Made by a program: the position numbers and the translations under genes
Assembly: GCA_964059195.1 (NCBI GenBank)
Contig: CAXKWD010000001.1
Span: forward strand, 153,996,532 to 154,060,531
DNA: 64,000 bases
Reading direction: 5' to 3'
Source: Ectobius pallidus
Lineage: Eukaryota > Arthropoda > Insecta > Blattodea > Ectobiidae
Shown here: positions 43,070-54,309 of the stretch, piece by piece
Layout: every line of letters begins with the position of its first letter
Position numbering within the stretch: position 1 is the first letter of the stretch
The notes under the pieces: generated by a model
Told to the model about the DNA's origin: nothing
Database searches by the model: none
What the model saw: the letters and a program-made list of their open reading frames with translations, nothing else

Positions 43070-45125
43070 TGAAACGCCCCCCCACTCCCACCAAGCCAGA
43101 AACTCCTCTTCTTCACCTTGCTTCTTGTTTCTTCTCTTCCGTGGACAGCGTGCTACCTTCTTGGGCCTCCCAACTTATTAAATTTGGCTTTTAAAGGAAG
43201 CGGGAAGGAACATCTCATAACGAAGGGGATCTAAAAGGATTTAAATACCCTTCGCGACAGAGTGTTTATGAAAAACACAAAGTTTAAGAAGAAACTTATT
43301 GAGGACAGTTTATTTTAAATAAATAAATTCATAGGCTGATGGCCAACAAAATAAATTAATTGAGATCTTAGTTAAAATATTACTGATTGGTTAAAATCAT
43401 TTTAGTGAACATAGAAAATATTTACAGCATAATTAGGCTGATGGCCTAAATAATAACATACAAGCAATTCATTAAATAACATTAGTTTAAGCACATATGA
43501 CACAATTATCTTAAAATAGGCTGAATATGTACTCAGTATAAATTTACATCTTTCAGCCAAACAATTACATACTAGGTGAAACACTTCAAATATTTAAAGC
43601 ATTTACAAGTTCTTACCTTATTGTTAACTTATTCGCCACACAGCTGTGTGTGGAAGGATTCCTATTATTTTTCTCCATGCTGTGCTTATGAGATGGCTAC
43701 AAAATAATTTAGAAAACACATCTTTTCATGTCGCTGGCAAGACTCATCACTTTAAGTTAAATAAAATGAAAACAGATGGTGACCGGAAGAGAAAATTAAG
43801 TAACACTAGGTCCAAATAATAATTACTTTAATCTTAGATTCCAAAATAATAAGAAAGGACCCAACCTCAAAATAAAATATACAAGCCAACACTAGCACTT
43901 CGGTCACCACGAATATTAATGGCTATTTATCCTCATTACAAAATTAAATAATAGATCAAGAAGCTTTAGATAAAATCAGATGAGACATACCTCCACGAGA
44001 TGGAAAGATGCGTTGTTTACAGCACGCCAAAATGGTAGCCATCTTATGTATTTGTCACCCATCGTGACAGCCTGACCGATGTATTACCCTATTTTTACTA
44101 TTCCTCCCGGAATAGGCCCTCCGTTTACTTCATCCGCATGAGAGGTGCGAAAGCATGGTGCAAAAATAAATCTTACAAGGTACAATATAATAAATCAACC
44201 CAAGAAAAATTCCCACGAAAGCCGGTTGGTCTGGCACAAAATAAAAAAAGAGCTACATTCCCAAAATTAAGTTCTTATAAGATCACAGCAAGACGAAGAC
44301 AAAAAAAAAACACTAGCTTCTGGTGTCGCTCACACCACGTTACTTTAATTCAACTTCAGCATCACTGACATAGAAAGAGCACTATGCTCCACAACACTCG
44401 CAGAATTCAAAACGAAACCAGGCCACCAAATTAAATATCCTATTTAAATCACTACACACATCTTTCTTAGACAAAACAGGTCTGATGGACCAGCAAAAGG
44501 AAGATGACGCTTACCTTATAAGCTGACTGAAAGCGGCAACGCCGCCATTTTGTGTGTAAACCATGCTTACGACATCACTTTACGAATTCCATAAACAGAG
44601 AGAACGAGCATTAGCAGCTCCTCTGTTTATATAGGTCTTACCCCTACTCCTTTCATGTTGCCGTAATGCATATCCAATCAGTATGATGGATAAAAGCAGA
44701 TTAAAACAAAAGACGAGCAGTATAAAATTCTATCGTATTACAAAGGAGAAAACAAACTGCTAAGGCACTGCTTCCTAACGACGCCAGCGCCGAACTGAGT
44801 AACCGGAACAGCGAGGCAAGCTACATGGCCCCCACCACCACGGCCTCGGCGGGAGAGCAAACCGGACTAGTCTCGCAGCAGGCTTAAAATCAGCAAAAAG
44901 ACCTGTCTAGCCTCAACAATCTGCGAGGAGCAGAAGACTTTATCACTAATTACATGCAATTGTGACGCAATAATGTCATACAGAATATTGTTTAACAAAT
45001 ATTAGGGAGTATTCAAACTATATGACAATAGCTTTACATTCATTCTTCCTCATTAAATAAATTATGAACTGTAGGGGCAAAGCAAAAATGCTAAAAGAAC
45101 ACAAATTAACTGAAATATTGCCACA
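43070..45125 (-). repeat. Gypsy 5' LTR
   Basis: 2056 bases, starting at 45125 on the minus strand. It carries the element's promoter by position, though no core promoter could be assigned with confidence. Confidence 0.93.
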
Positions 45126-45632
45126 GTGGGCAACGTCCATGATATATCAGGTATGTCAACAAAATCCAGGCCCTGGTGATGAATAAATTATTAAGTACTA
45201 TTTTCATTAATAAAGAGTGGGATTACTCACTATTTTGTCTTTTAATAAATGTCTATTTTAATTACATTACTGCCTATTTTCAATATTGTAAGTGTCTATT
45301 TTTCTGCCCATTTTAACCAAAATAAATGCCTGAATTTCCGGGCTGGCCTTTGTTGCCATATTTTTCTAAATATGTTGATAGAGCTGATCACATTTTGGAA
45401 TGTTTATTTACACTTACAACTGTACCCTATATTTCTTCTAGCTTTATTTGTGATTTGTGGAAACTAACAAAATCATAAATTTTAATAATAACATGAAGAT
45501 GTCTAACAGCCTTGGTCTGGATGTATCCTGAATAAAAATTTATAATAATCATTGTACATTCAGCTTTATAAAAGTTGTGACATCTTTTTATAGAGGGTAA
45601 TGATTGGGATGATTATTGTTGTGTTGGAACAG

Positions 45633-45936
45633 GGAAGATGATTTCATCCTCTTAGACTGTGGGGAGGGAACGTATGGCCAGCTAGTGAGATTCTATGGAC
45701 CAGACGGAGTAGATGCCATTCTAGCAAGACTAAGAGCTATTTTTGTGTCCCATCTTCATGCAGACCATCACATTGGGTTGATTGGGGTTCTGAAAGGTCG
45801 AAGACATGCTCTGCAAGGTATACATAACCCACTGTACCTTATTGCTCCAAAGCAGATTATGTCATGGCTCAATCTGTATCATCGTTGCTTTGAACCAGTG
45901 CTAGAAGAGTTTGTTCTAGTCCCTAATGGAGAAATG
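45633..45936 (+). CDS. tRNase Z long form (ELAC2), internal exon 5 of 7 seen (catalytic HxHxDH)
   Basis: It encodes about 101 residues with two hallmark motifs of the tRNase Z active site. LLDCGEGTYGQLVRFYG is followed by VSHLHADHHIGL, which holds the HxHxDH zinc ligands and the catalytic Asp. The rest (KQIMSWLNLYHRCFEPVLEE) matches the helical region after the active site. Acceptor GGAACAG|GG, donor GAAATG|GTGAGT. One base completes the Arg codon from exon 4 and the exon ends in phase 0. All metal-binding residues in this exon are present, so the gene looks functional. Confidence 0.95.
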
Positions 45937-45994
45937 GTGAGTTTTCATACTTAACATAGCAATAAATAATTAAGTAACTTAATTTATTCAGATA

Positions 45995-46242
45995 CAGTAG
46001 AATCTCGCTAATCCGAACTAGAATGGACAGGACCCAGTCCAGATCACTGAAAGAAATTTTAGATGGGTAACACAACTTAATTTTTGTTTTAATACTACTG
46101 TATAGCCTACATAGACTTTAGTTTTACACCTAGGATGTAGGATTAACAAAACAACAGTGATTAAAATTAAGTTTTTTTTTTATCTTGTCTGGATTAACCG
46201 GATGTTCGAAGAAGCAGGGTTCGGATTAGCGGGACTCTATTG
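45995..46242. mobile_element. pogo/Tigger-type MITE
   Basis: CAGTAGAATCTCGCTAATCC on the left and the inverse of the right end (CAATAGAGTCCCGCTAATCC) form an inverted repeat of about 24 bases, with TA at 45993-45994 and 46243-46244. 248 bp, non-coding. Confidence 0.85.
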
Positions 46243-46297
46243 TATTGATGAAACTTGTTCACTTATCATACATCATGACAGGTATTTGATTTGTTAA

Positions 46298-47409
46298 TCT
46301 ATATTAATAAAAGGAAGTGTTTGTCCTTCTGTCTGTCTGCGATGCCCAGCGAAATCTACTGAACTCAGAGATCTGAAATTTTAAACATAGGTGGACTGAA
46401 GGGTCGGATAATACACCTCGAAGCCGGAAATGATTGAAAAATGGGCAGAAAACATGCATTTTTTGCGTTTTCAAAGCATCAGTTTTCAGTAATACATTTC
46501 AATGTCAAATCAATTACAGTTGGCTTTGACTATTTTTGTCATATCTTGGAAATAAAAGCATCACGATTACTTGAATGTCGTAAGCCCAAGCTGGTCAATT
46601 CATTTGTTTATAATGTCAAGGCAAGCAGATATCTGAAATTTTCAACATAGACTGAAGAGGGATAATGAATAGCCTATAGGCCTAAATAGACAGACATTGA
46701 TCGGTTTAGATGGAACTCGCTGTGCAGGGGTTTTCTGGGCCAGGGAACTCGATCGCTTGATTTTGTAAGTCCATCCTGGACGATTCATTTGTTTAGAATG
46801 TCAAGGCCCGTAGATATATGAAATTTTCAACCTACACGGAAGAGGGATAATCAATATAGACCTAAATATGGTCAAACATTGTTCGTTTTTGACGAAACTC
46901 ACTATGCAGGGGTTTTCTGTGCCAAGGAACTCGAATCTGAAGTCGCTTTTACCAGGCAACACTATCTAATTGTGGTATTTAGTCCAAGTGATTTAGGTGT
47001 TAATAAATATAATGATTTAACTACCTAGGTATTATGCTCTTAATTTTCAATTTTTGAAATAATTATCATGGGCGATCGCTTGATTTTGTAAGTCCATCCT
47101 GGACGATTCATTTGTTTAGAATGTCAAGGCCTGCAGACATATGAAATTTTCAACCTACATGGAAGAGGGATAATCAATATAGGCCTAAATATGGTCAAAC
47201 ATTGTTCGATTTGGTGGAAACTCACTATATAGGGGTTTTCTGGGCCAAGGAACTCGAATCTGAAGTCGCTTTTACCAGGCAACACTATCTAATTGTGGTA
47301 TTTAGTCCAAGTGATTTAGGTGTTAATAAATATAATAATTTATCTATTTTGCTCTTAATTTTTAATTTTTGAAATAATTATCACGAGCGAAGCCGCGGGC
47401 ACATGTTAG
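46298..47409 (+). mobile_element. Non-autonomous Helitron
   Basis: The 5' end TCTATATTAATAAAAGGAAG follows an A, and the 3' end carries CGAGCGAAGCCGCGGGCACA then TTAG before T, the form of insect Helitron ends (5' TC, CCGCGG palindrome near the 3' end, CTAG-like terminus with C to T). No inverted repeats or target duplication are expected. The interior has a direct duplication of about 320 bases (units near 46750 and 47075, both with 'gtaagtccatcctggacgat'). No Rep/helicase frame. Confidence 0.75.
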
Positions 47410-48678
47410 TAAGCAATAATAAAGAAATGGTATGATTCTGGGTTAAAATTTTATTGGTTTGAGACATTAAGATATTAGGTACTATTTGGGGATACATTTA
47501 AATAATATAATAACTTGAATTTTAAATTAAAGTCACAAGTGTCAGTATTCCTTGAAATAGAAACCTATTTTTGGTACGTATCATTTTCATTGTTTTTACC
47601 CCCTCATTGCACCAATCCATGATGCCATTAAAGAAAAAGGGGGATTTTTATAACAACTTGTACCATTTTGTGAAAGGGAATTTTTACTGTTTATTTTAAT
47701 AGATGTCAACAGTTCATTTAAATATATGATGCAAAATATGTTGCACGAACTTTCTCATTTTTACATGAAAAGCTAGCACAGAATAAATTATAGACATATT
47801 TTTTAATACATTTTCTATAACACTAACAGATACCTAGAATGAAAGGCACCAGGGCCGATCTTTATGTACAATGCTTTTACCGTGAAATAATAAGTAATAA
47901 TAATAACAATAACAATCATTGACGGAGGGTGGATGTTATGAGTGGGTGTACACATCAGATCCGTAATGAATTTTCTCTGTCTAAGTAAATCATGCATTTG
48001 ACAAAATTTATTACCTGCCCATAACAAAAGAATTCTATTTGAGCAAAGAATGTATACAAGAAAAGCTTAAATATTTTGAGAATCTTAATATTCCACAGTA
48101 ACAACGACCTTGACCAAGATTGCCAACTTTTCTTATAGTATAGAAACTGGTGTTCTACCGGTATATTTTTTAAATATTTTATATCCAGAATTAGGTCATA
48201 TTATATGACTTGAGTTCCTACTGATATCAACATTATTCTTCAACTATTCTGCTTAACTGTGTGGATAGTATTAAGCATTATTTAGACTGTCTGCACAAAA
48301 TTTGTTACTTAAGAAAGTGAATTGTAGAATTAACTTAAATGTAACACGTCCCATTGTGGTACAAGCCACAGTCAATATAACAGTGCAGTTTAATAATGAG
48401 CTGCATTGCTGGCATGGCAGACGAATAATGGTGTTGGCAGCATCTTACGATCATTCATAGACAACTGACAGACCGCGTAACCACACAAAGCAGCAATTGC
48501 AGTATCGCAGTACCGGCTATAGTAGACCCAAAAATAGAAGTTACAAAATAATGGGCAAAAAGGAAGTTAATATAGAAGACCGGAATTAAGTAGGACTGAA
48601 AGAAATAGATTTATACCAATGTATATATTCTCTGATCATATAATTTATATTGCACATATTTTCAATTAATATAAAAAA
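47410..48678. other. Non-coding intron segment
   Basis: AT-rich. I see no exon, repeat end or RNA gene. Frames are short and unrecognised. Confidence 0.4.
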
Positions 48679-49486
48679 TGAAGCTGTAATTATTCCACCC
48701 CTTTTGATTTATTATAAACAATAGTTAATTCATATTTATTCAAATCATTCAAATTTTTATTATTATTATTTCGGTATCAAAATTCTCGTTTAGATTATTA
48801 TTATTATTTCTTAATTCCAAATTTGAAATCTTAACTGTAAATGAAACGTATATTTTGAAAATACAACGTACTAAATTCATAGTTTCGGCCCGCGAATTGT
48901 TTTAACCAATAGAACTGTTTTACGTAATGAAAAGTACAGCCAATGAGAGAGAAGCATCCATAAGCCGCGAACATAGCGTGGTCAAGAGCTCACTTCCACC
49001 ATATTCGCCGAGGAGAGCAGACCTGCGTACGTTGCTCTTGTGGAAAGTCGCGGGAATATTACCTAGCCTAATGGCGATTCTCACTAAAGCCAATTATTAA
49101 ACACGACTACACATTATAAAAATAGCGTGTGAGTTTTATTTACTTTGTGAGAAATAAGAAGACAGAAATACACGTAAGTACTTGATAAATGCAATTGAAG
49201 TGGTGAATCTACACAAACAGCTACGCAGAACACAGTTAATTTGAATAAATTCCGATATAAAACGTTTATAGTGCAGTTATCATTTATAAAGACATAACTA
49301 GCTATAAACCAATCCCTCAGATGATTCGTGTGATACCCTGAGCTACAAAAGCCGTGGAAGATATATAGGTGCAGAACTGAAGGAGCCCAATGGAGAATCG
49401 AAGTAAGTACATTTCCACAACGAATCCAGCTCCCAACCCATCACCTATATCAATTTGTCGCCCAATCGTGTGACAAAACAATATCA
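48679..49486 (+). repeat. 5' LTR of the gag-bearing element
   Basis: 808 bases. It carries the plus-strand promoter by position. At about 49382 it reads CCAATGG where the other LTR has CCAACGG. Confidence 0.9.
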
Positions 49487-49505
49487 ATTTGGTGCACCAA
49501 CGTGT
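49487..49505 (+). promoter_or_regulatory. Primer-binding site
   Basis: TTTGGTGCACCAACGTGTG lies directly after the 5' LTR; the TGG fits the 3' CCA of a primer tRNA. The tRNA identity is not assigned. Confidence 0.6.
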
Positions 49506-49810
49506 GGCTTTAGAAGAACAATCGAACTGTGTAAAGACTCTGTGAACAAATATTCTAATCGGGACATTAGCAAGCAGATTGTGATACACAGAATTAAGTG
49601 AGAATCGTGAGCTAGGTACGGTTACGCGCGCAACAATCACCACGCCATCAGGAGGTCAGCCCAGGTGTTCGACTTCATGCAGTAGGCAGCAGCTGTGACC
49701 ATCCTGCATCAACCGACAACAATCAGCTTCCAGAATGAAAGTAATTGTAAGAAGCCTGTGAAGCCTGCGAAGCCTACAAATAAAGTAAGGTGTTATTTTT
49801 ATGATTATAA

Positions 49811-52066
49811 ATGAAACTCAGAGGCCGCGAAATAATGTCGCCACAGAAGGAAAGTTCAGATGTGTTAGAAAATGGACAGGACTTGCTAACTAGTACCGAG
49901 ATGGAAGGTATTGTAGACAACATAAGTGCTGATAGTAGTTTACAGTTAGTAGATGAGATTGAAACTGATATGGAAGTTCAGGTCGAAACAGATGTTTCCG
50001 TTTCAAATGTAAACGTGACTAGGCGTGAAGATAGTGAATCTTCAGATGACCAGTTAGAGAACTCAATTAAAAATTTTATGCAACAGATGTTCAATAAGCT
50101 TAGTAGTAAAATTGACGATGTTAAAAATGAGGTTAAAACAGATATCAATAATGTCAAGACAGATATCAATGATGTTAAGAATGATGTAAAAAGTGACATT
50201 AGCAAAGTTAGTACTGATGTAAATATTGTAAAAGCAGATGTAAATGAAAACATTAGTCTGAAGTTAGTACAAATGGATGAAAACTTAACAAAATTGAAAG
50301 ACGATTTAAAACAAGAAGTGGTAAAGGAAGTACAGGAAAGGTTAGGTGATTTCAAAGAGCAGGTTAATAATGACGTCACAGTAGCTCTAGAGAATATTCA
50401 AACTATTGTAAATAATGATATATCAGAAGTAAAAGAGGTTATTTCAAATGTTAGCACTAATTTGCAAACAATGCAAACAGATGTTTCTAATACTAATGAG
50501 GAAATGAAAGTTATTGTAGCTAATGTATCAGAATTAGATAGCAGTGTATCACTTATGAAAATGCAGATGAATGCTTTCGATGAAACATTGTTAGGTTTTG
50601 CTAAGATAAATGATGAGGCTAGAAATGACTTAGAGAAAAAGAATCAGCTGTTAAAAGTCAAACAAAAAGACATTGAAATACAGATTGTAGAAGCACAAGA
50701 GGAGTTGACAGTGTTGAGTAGGAGAGTTCATAAAGATGAAGAGTTACTGACAAGTAGAATTTGTGTATTAGAAAACAGATTAAATGTTCCTGTAACTTCA
50801 CCTGTAATTAATGATGTGAATATACCTCAACTGGGAAACAATATGAGTAGGAATGTTGTTGAAGAAACTTACTCACAGTTACCATGTAGATCTCCTAGAT
50901 GTCAGGAAAGGGTGAACAGTCATAATGGTTCCCAGGTGCAGGATATCAATGTACCTTTGTCCACAGGAGTTATTCAGTTAGGCACAAATTTTCCCAGCTA
51001 TTTAATGAACGAAATTAAGTTACCTGTTTTTGATGAGAATAATAATACTAATCCACAAAATTTCTTAACTGAACTTCACGATTATTTTAGGTTGAGAGCC
51101 ATTCCGCCTAACATGTACATGATCATAGTAAGAAAGGCATTGCAAGGTAGATCTTTGAATTGGTTCAACCTAACTACAAATGAGACTACGACATTTGAAG
51201 AATTCAAAAGAAATTTTATCAGTAGATATTGGAGTTTATCCAAGAGAAACAACATTAGGATGCAGTTAGCTAATGGTGTATATGAGCCAGAGTCAGGTCA
51301 GACGATGATTGACTATTTTTTAGAAATGGCCGAATTAGGACGACAAGTAGATCCTCCACTAAATGAGTTCGAGTTGCTGGAGACTGTTGTAAATCACTTC
51401 CCAGAGAATGTGAGACTAAATCTGATAGTAGCAAAACCCAGAACCTTCTCTGATATGTTAGAATTGCTTGCTGCTTTTGAGCAAAGGAATATTTTCAGAA
51501 GTAGGCAGAGCTATATGAATTCAAATGATAGAATGTACCCTCCCACTAACAGGTTTGCAAATTCTGGGGTAGGGGCAGAAGGCAATGCAAATAATTGTGA
51601 CAGAAGTTATGATGCTAGGAATACCTACAGAGGCCCTATGCCTAATCAAAATAGGAATAATCCTAGGTATTTCCAGAATAGATCAGAAAGTAGGCCATAT
51701 AACAGAAACAATAATGGAAGAAATCAGATAAACCATGTCACTTTCAATAGGCAAAATGTTGGAAATGGTAATAATCCAAACTCCTGGAGAAAAATGCCAT
51801 GGATGAGGAATCAAGGCTATCGTAGGAGGTACCAGAACCGTACTTATAATAATAGAGGTAATAACAATAGCAATGATAGTCAAGTTAGGCCAGGACAAGT
51901 AATTAATAATGGTAAATGGCGAGTCAAAGGTGTTGAGACTCAGCAAAACACGCTTAATCCTAGAGCCAGACCATTCAACAGTAATACACGTAGTGAAGAT
52001 GTACCTGATGACGTTGTAGAAATCCATGATCAGGAAGATAATGGTAATGTACAACAGTTAAACTAA
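49811..52066 (+). CDS. Gag of the gag-bearing LTR element
   Basis: 751 residues in three parts. Residues about 80-340 are a long coiled coil with repeated short units (DVKNEVKTDI, NNVKTDINDVKNDV). About 400-575 is a Retrotrans_gag/capsid domain (YLMNEIKLPVFDE; FLTELHDYFRLRAI; LQGRSLNWFNL; FKRNFISRYW). About 590-715 is a basic, Asn/Arg-rich tail (PYNRNNNGRN, YRRRYQNRTYNNRGNNN) that probably binds RNA. There is no CCHC zinc knuckle, unusual for Ty3/Gypsy Gag. The frame is intact. The following pol frame overlaps and is offset by -1, suggesting ribosomal frameshifting. Confidence 0.88.
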   Translation: MKLRGREIMSPQKESSDVLENGQDLLTSTEMEGIVDNISADSSLQLVDEIETDMEVQVETDVSVSNVNVTRREDSESSDDQLENSIKNFMQQMFNKLSSKIDDVKNEVKTDINNVKTDINDVKNDVKSDISKVSTDVNIVKADVNENISLKLVQMDENLTKLKDDLKQEVVKEVQERLGDFKEQVNNDVTVALENIQTIVNNDISEVKEVISNVSTNLQTMQTDVSNTNEEMKVIVANVSELDSSVSLMKMQMNAFDETLLGFAKINDEARNDLEKKNQLLKVKQKDIEIQIVEAQEELTVLSRRVHKDEELLTSRICVLENRLNVPVTSPVINDVNIPQLGNNMSRNVVEETYSQLPCRSPRCQERVNSHNGSQVQDINVPLSTGVIQLGTNFPSYLMNEIKLPVFDENNNTNPQNFLTELHDYFRLRAIPPNMYMIIVRKALQGRSLNWFNLTTNETTTFEEFKRNFISRYWSLSKRNNIRMQLANGVYEPESGQTMIDYFLEMAELGRQVDPPLNEFELLETVVNHFPENVRLNLIVAKPRTFSDMLELLAAFEQRNIFRSRQSYMNSNDRMYPPTNRFANSGVGAEGNANNCDRSYDARNTYRGPMPNQNRNNPRYFQNRSESRPYNRNNNGRNQINHVTFNRQNVGNGNNPNSWRKMPWMRNQGYRRRYQNRTYNNRGNNNSNDSQVRPGQVINNGKWRVKGVETQQNTLNPRARPFNSNTRSEDVPDDVVEIHDQEDNGNVQQLN

Positions 52067-52215
52067 CAAGCCAATATCTCGAGGGTTCGGATGGTGTTGG
52101 CGCAAGTTTAGTCAATTCAGACAAATGTATAGAACCCATAAATAGCATTCAGACACAAAGAAGTTTCTCAAGTAATAGTGAAGAAAAGAATAATGCAAGT
52201 AGGAGTGAAGTTATT

Positions 52216-53184
52216 ATGGATCCTCCTAGAATAAAAGTAGTGATAGGAAATTATGAGACGAATGCATTAATAGATACAGGTTGTTCAAATAGCGTAATAA
52301 GCGAGTCCTTATATAATAAGCTTATCCAAAACAAAGTCAAGTTGATTTCTATTCCTATCTGCGGACTATCTTGTACAGTAGCGATCAAAAGAGCAAAACA
52401 GTCGGTAAAATTTCAATGCATGTTGGATGTCAAAATTGGTGATTCAAAATTTGAAATATTTTTCTTAGTAGTCCCAAAATTAGTTACAGATATTATTATT
52501 GGAGTTGATGTTTTTACGGAATACAACAGTATCATAAGTTTTGAGGATAACAACTTAATATTAAATTTACAAGGAAACAAGATGAGCATTCCCTTCGACA
52601 ATGAGCTGAGTAGAAGAGATGCGTCTAGTGAGTTAGGCGACAACGATATTCCGTATGAGACGTTTATTGTAGAAAATATTCAGTTAAATGATATGATGAT
52701 TCATAAAGTAGGCCCTTGCTTCGATGATATAATTAATGAGGTAGAAGTATGTAGATGTATGACATTGAATTGCGATGACTGCGCTGATAGGTATGAAAAT
52801 AGTGTTGACGGAGATGTCAACATAGGGCAAGTAGAGATAGGTTATGTCTGTACGAGGAATGTAAGAGAAGCCGACCCTAGCGCGAACTCTATGACAATGA
52901 ATATTTTGAAGGAGAAAGTTGATATGGCTCACAACTTAAATGAAGATCAACGTGATAGGTTGTTATCGATATTAATTAAGAATAAAGAAGTATTTTCCGA
53001 AAATGTGGGACTCTGTAACATCTACGAACATAAATTTGACATCGAACCAGTTGATGAATTCACTTATAAGAGTAGGCCAATTCCGATTGCATTGAAGAAG
53101 GAAGCTGATATGACAATTCAGAAGATGTTAGACTCAGGAGTTATCGAAATTTCGACCTCAAAATACATAAACCCTTTGCATTGA
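52216..53184 (+). CDS. Truncated Pol: aspartic protease and start of RT only
   Basis: 322 residues. NALIDTGCSNSVISESLYNK is the retropepsin active site, with the family's ILG-like motif as IIIGVDVF about 80 residues later. Near the end, CNIYEHKFDIEPVDEFTYKS and MLDSGVIEISTSKYINPL are the N-terminal edge of a reverse transcriptase. The frame then stops (TGA, 53182-53184) where RT motifs should follow. In another frame the next 80 bases read HPRRINHLAIVK to a stop, possibly the original Pol C-terminus brought close by the deletion. The frame is open upstream of its ATG across the gag stop, in the -1 frame. Confidence 0.85.
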   Translation: MDPPRIKVVIGNYETNALIDTGCSNSVISESLYNKLIQNKVKLISIPICGLSCTVAIKRAKQSVKFQCMLDVKIGDSKFEIFFLVVPKLVTDIIIGVDVFTEYNSIISFEDNNLILNLQGNKMSIPFDNELSRRDASSELGDNDIPYETFIVENIQLNDMMIHKVGPCFDDIINEVEVCRCMTLNCDDCADRYENSVDGDVNIGQVEIGYVCTRNVREADPSANSMTMNILKEKVDMAHNLNEDQRDRLLSILIKNKEVFSENVGLCNIYEHKFDIEPVDEFTYKSRPIPIALKKEADMTIQKMLDSGVIEISTSKYINPLH

Positions 53185-54309
53185 ACATCCAAGAAGAATT
53201 AATCACTTGGCTATAGTAAAAGATAGTTGTGTCAAAAATAAAATAAATAATTAAAGAAGTATTATGCAGCGTTATTGTGTCAAAAAGTAAGAGATTAATA
53301 AGTTGAGAGATTGAATGCAAAAGAATGCGATTAAATAAAAATTGCTTGATAAATAATTAATATTAAATATGTGGTTCTAACTTAAGATTGATTAAACAAA
53401 GAGAGATAAGCTGAAGTTAAATAAGATGAATGAATTGCTAAACTGTGCGAACGCGATCCGACACTGAACCCGAGAATGTAGAAATGTTGTAAATAAACTA
53501 TACATATATATACCTATGATTTAAATATAGAAGTTTAAAGTGTTGTATATAGTAGAAAAATAAGATGGATTGAACATTAATGTTGATGTACATAAAATGT
53601 TTATTATTTAAGAGGGTTATGTTTGTATATAAATTGTTTATTATTCAAGGGTAATGTTGTGATGTAATGCAACATAGTGTGATACTGTATATATTTATTG
53701 TTTGTCAAAAGTGAGTTGTATTTGTATGCTGTATGCAAACATATTATAACAGTGATTCAAGGAAAGAGAATTCGTGCAAAGGAATAAGAAAGTGATATTT
53801 TACAGACGATGAGTGCCTCGATGTAAATAAATTTCAAAATATGGACGATGAGACAATCTCGACATATATATATATTTTCAAAAATGTTTAAGAATTCTCT
53901 ATATAAATAACAAGAAGTGTTGTCATATATTAGACATGTTTGTTTTTCAAGAAATAATTTTCAGAGTTAAAAATGTTTAATTAGTATTTTTCATTTATGG
54001 TTCGAATGTTTGTCATTTTTAAAAAAATATTGTGTTAAAGGAATGTCAGGGTAATACGAACCTGATTTGATTTAATTTGTGTATATCCAAATAATTTTGG
54101 TCAAATTCATTTAATTCAAGTTGTAATGTTTAACACATACACTTATGTTACACTAACATTTATCATCATTCACCATTTCAATGATTAATTTTGAATTTTT
54201 ACTAATCCAAGCGTAATTTAAATTTGATAAGAATAAATATTCTGGGGTATGATGTGTTAATTTAATTATTTACCTTTTCGGACATAATTAAATTAACACA
54301 GGGGCATTT
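53185..54309 (+). other. 3' untranslated region of the gag-bearing element
   Basis: 1.1 kb, AT-rich, without frames. It ends in CACAGGGGCATTT, a short purine-rich run before the 3' LTR. Confidence 0.7.

Larger units (their letters stand above)
34361..45125 (-). mobile_element. Complete, very young Ty3/Gypsy LTR retrotransposon
   Basis: Two LTRs of 2057 and 2056 bases differ only in one A of an A-run and enclose gag and pol on the minus strand. GTGG flanks both ends (34357-34360, 45126-45129) as a 4-bp target duplication, and the LTRs have TG..CA ends. The primer-binding site follows the 5' LTR, and a purine tract (AAAGAGGGGGAGTAT) precedes the 3' LTR. There is no env-like frame. At 10.8 kb, with open gag and pol and near-identical LTRs, insertion is recent and the copy may be competent. 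It lies antisense in the tRNase Z intron. Confidence 0.95.
26488..45632 (+). other. tRNase Z intron (19.1 kb), mostly transposons
   Basis: Donor GTATTT, acceptor TTGGAACAG. It includes (TCAG)n at 26733-26756, (TA)n at 26770-26800, a candidate inverted-repeat element at 27240-28103, a Sola-like transposon (28266-34349) with a nested Harbinger, and a young Gypsy element (34361-45125) only 7 bases past the preceding element's duplication. The AT-rich stretch 26800-27240 has no gene. Only about 500 bases before exon 5 are unassigned. Confidence 0.85.

Noticed and set aside
49978..52054. Minus-strand frames opposite the second Gag
   Set aside because: Hydrophobic-looking shadows of the repetitive coiled-coil and Asn-rich coding sequence.
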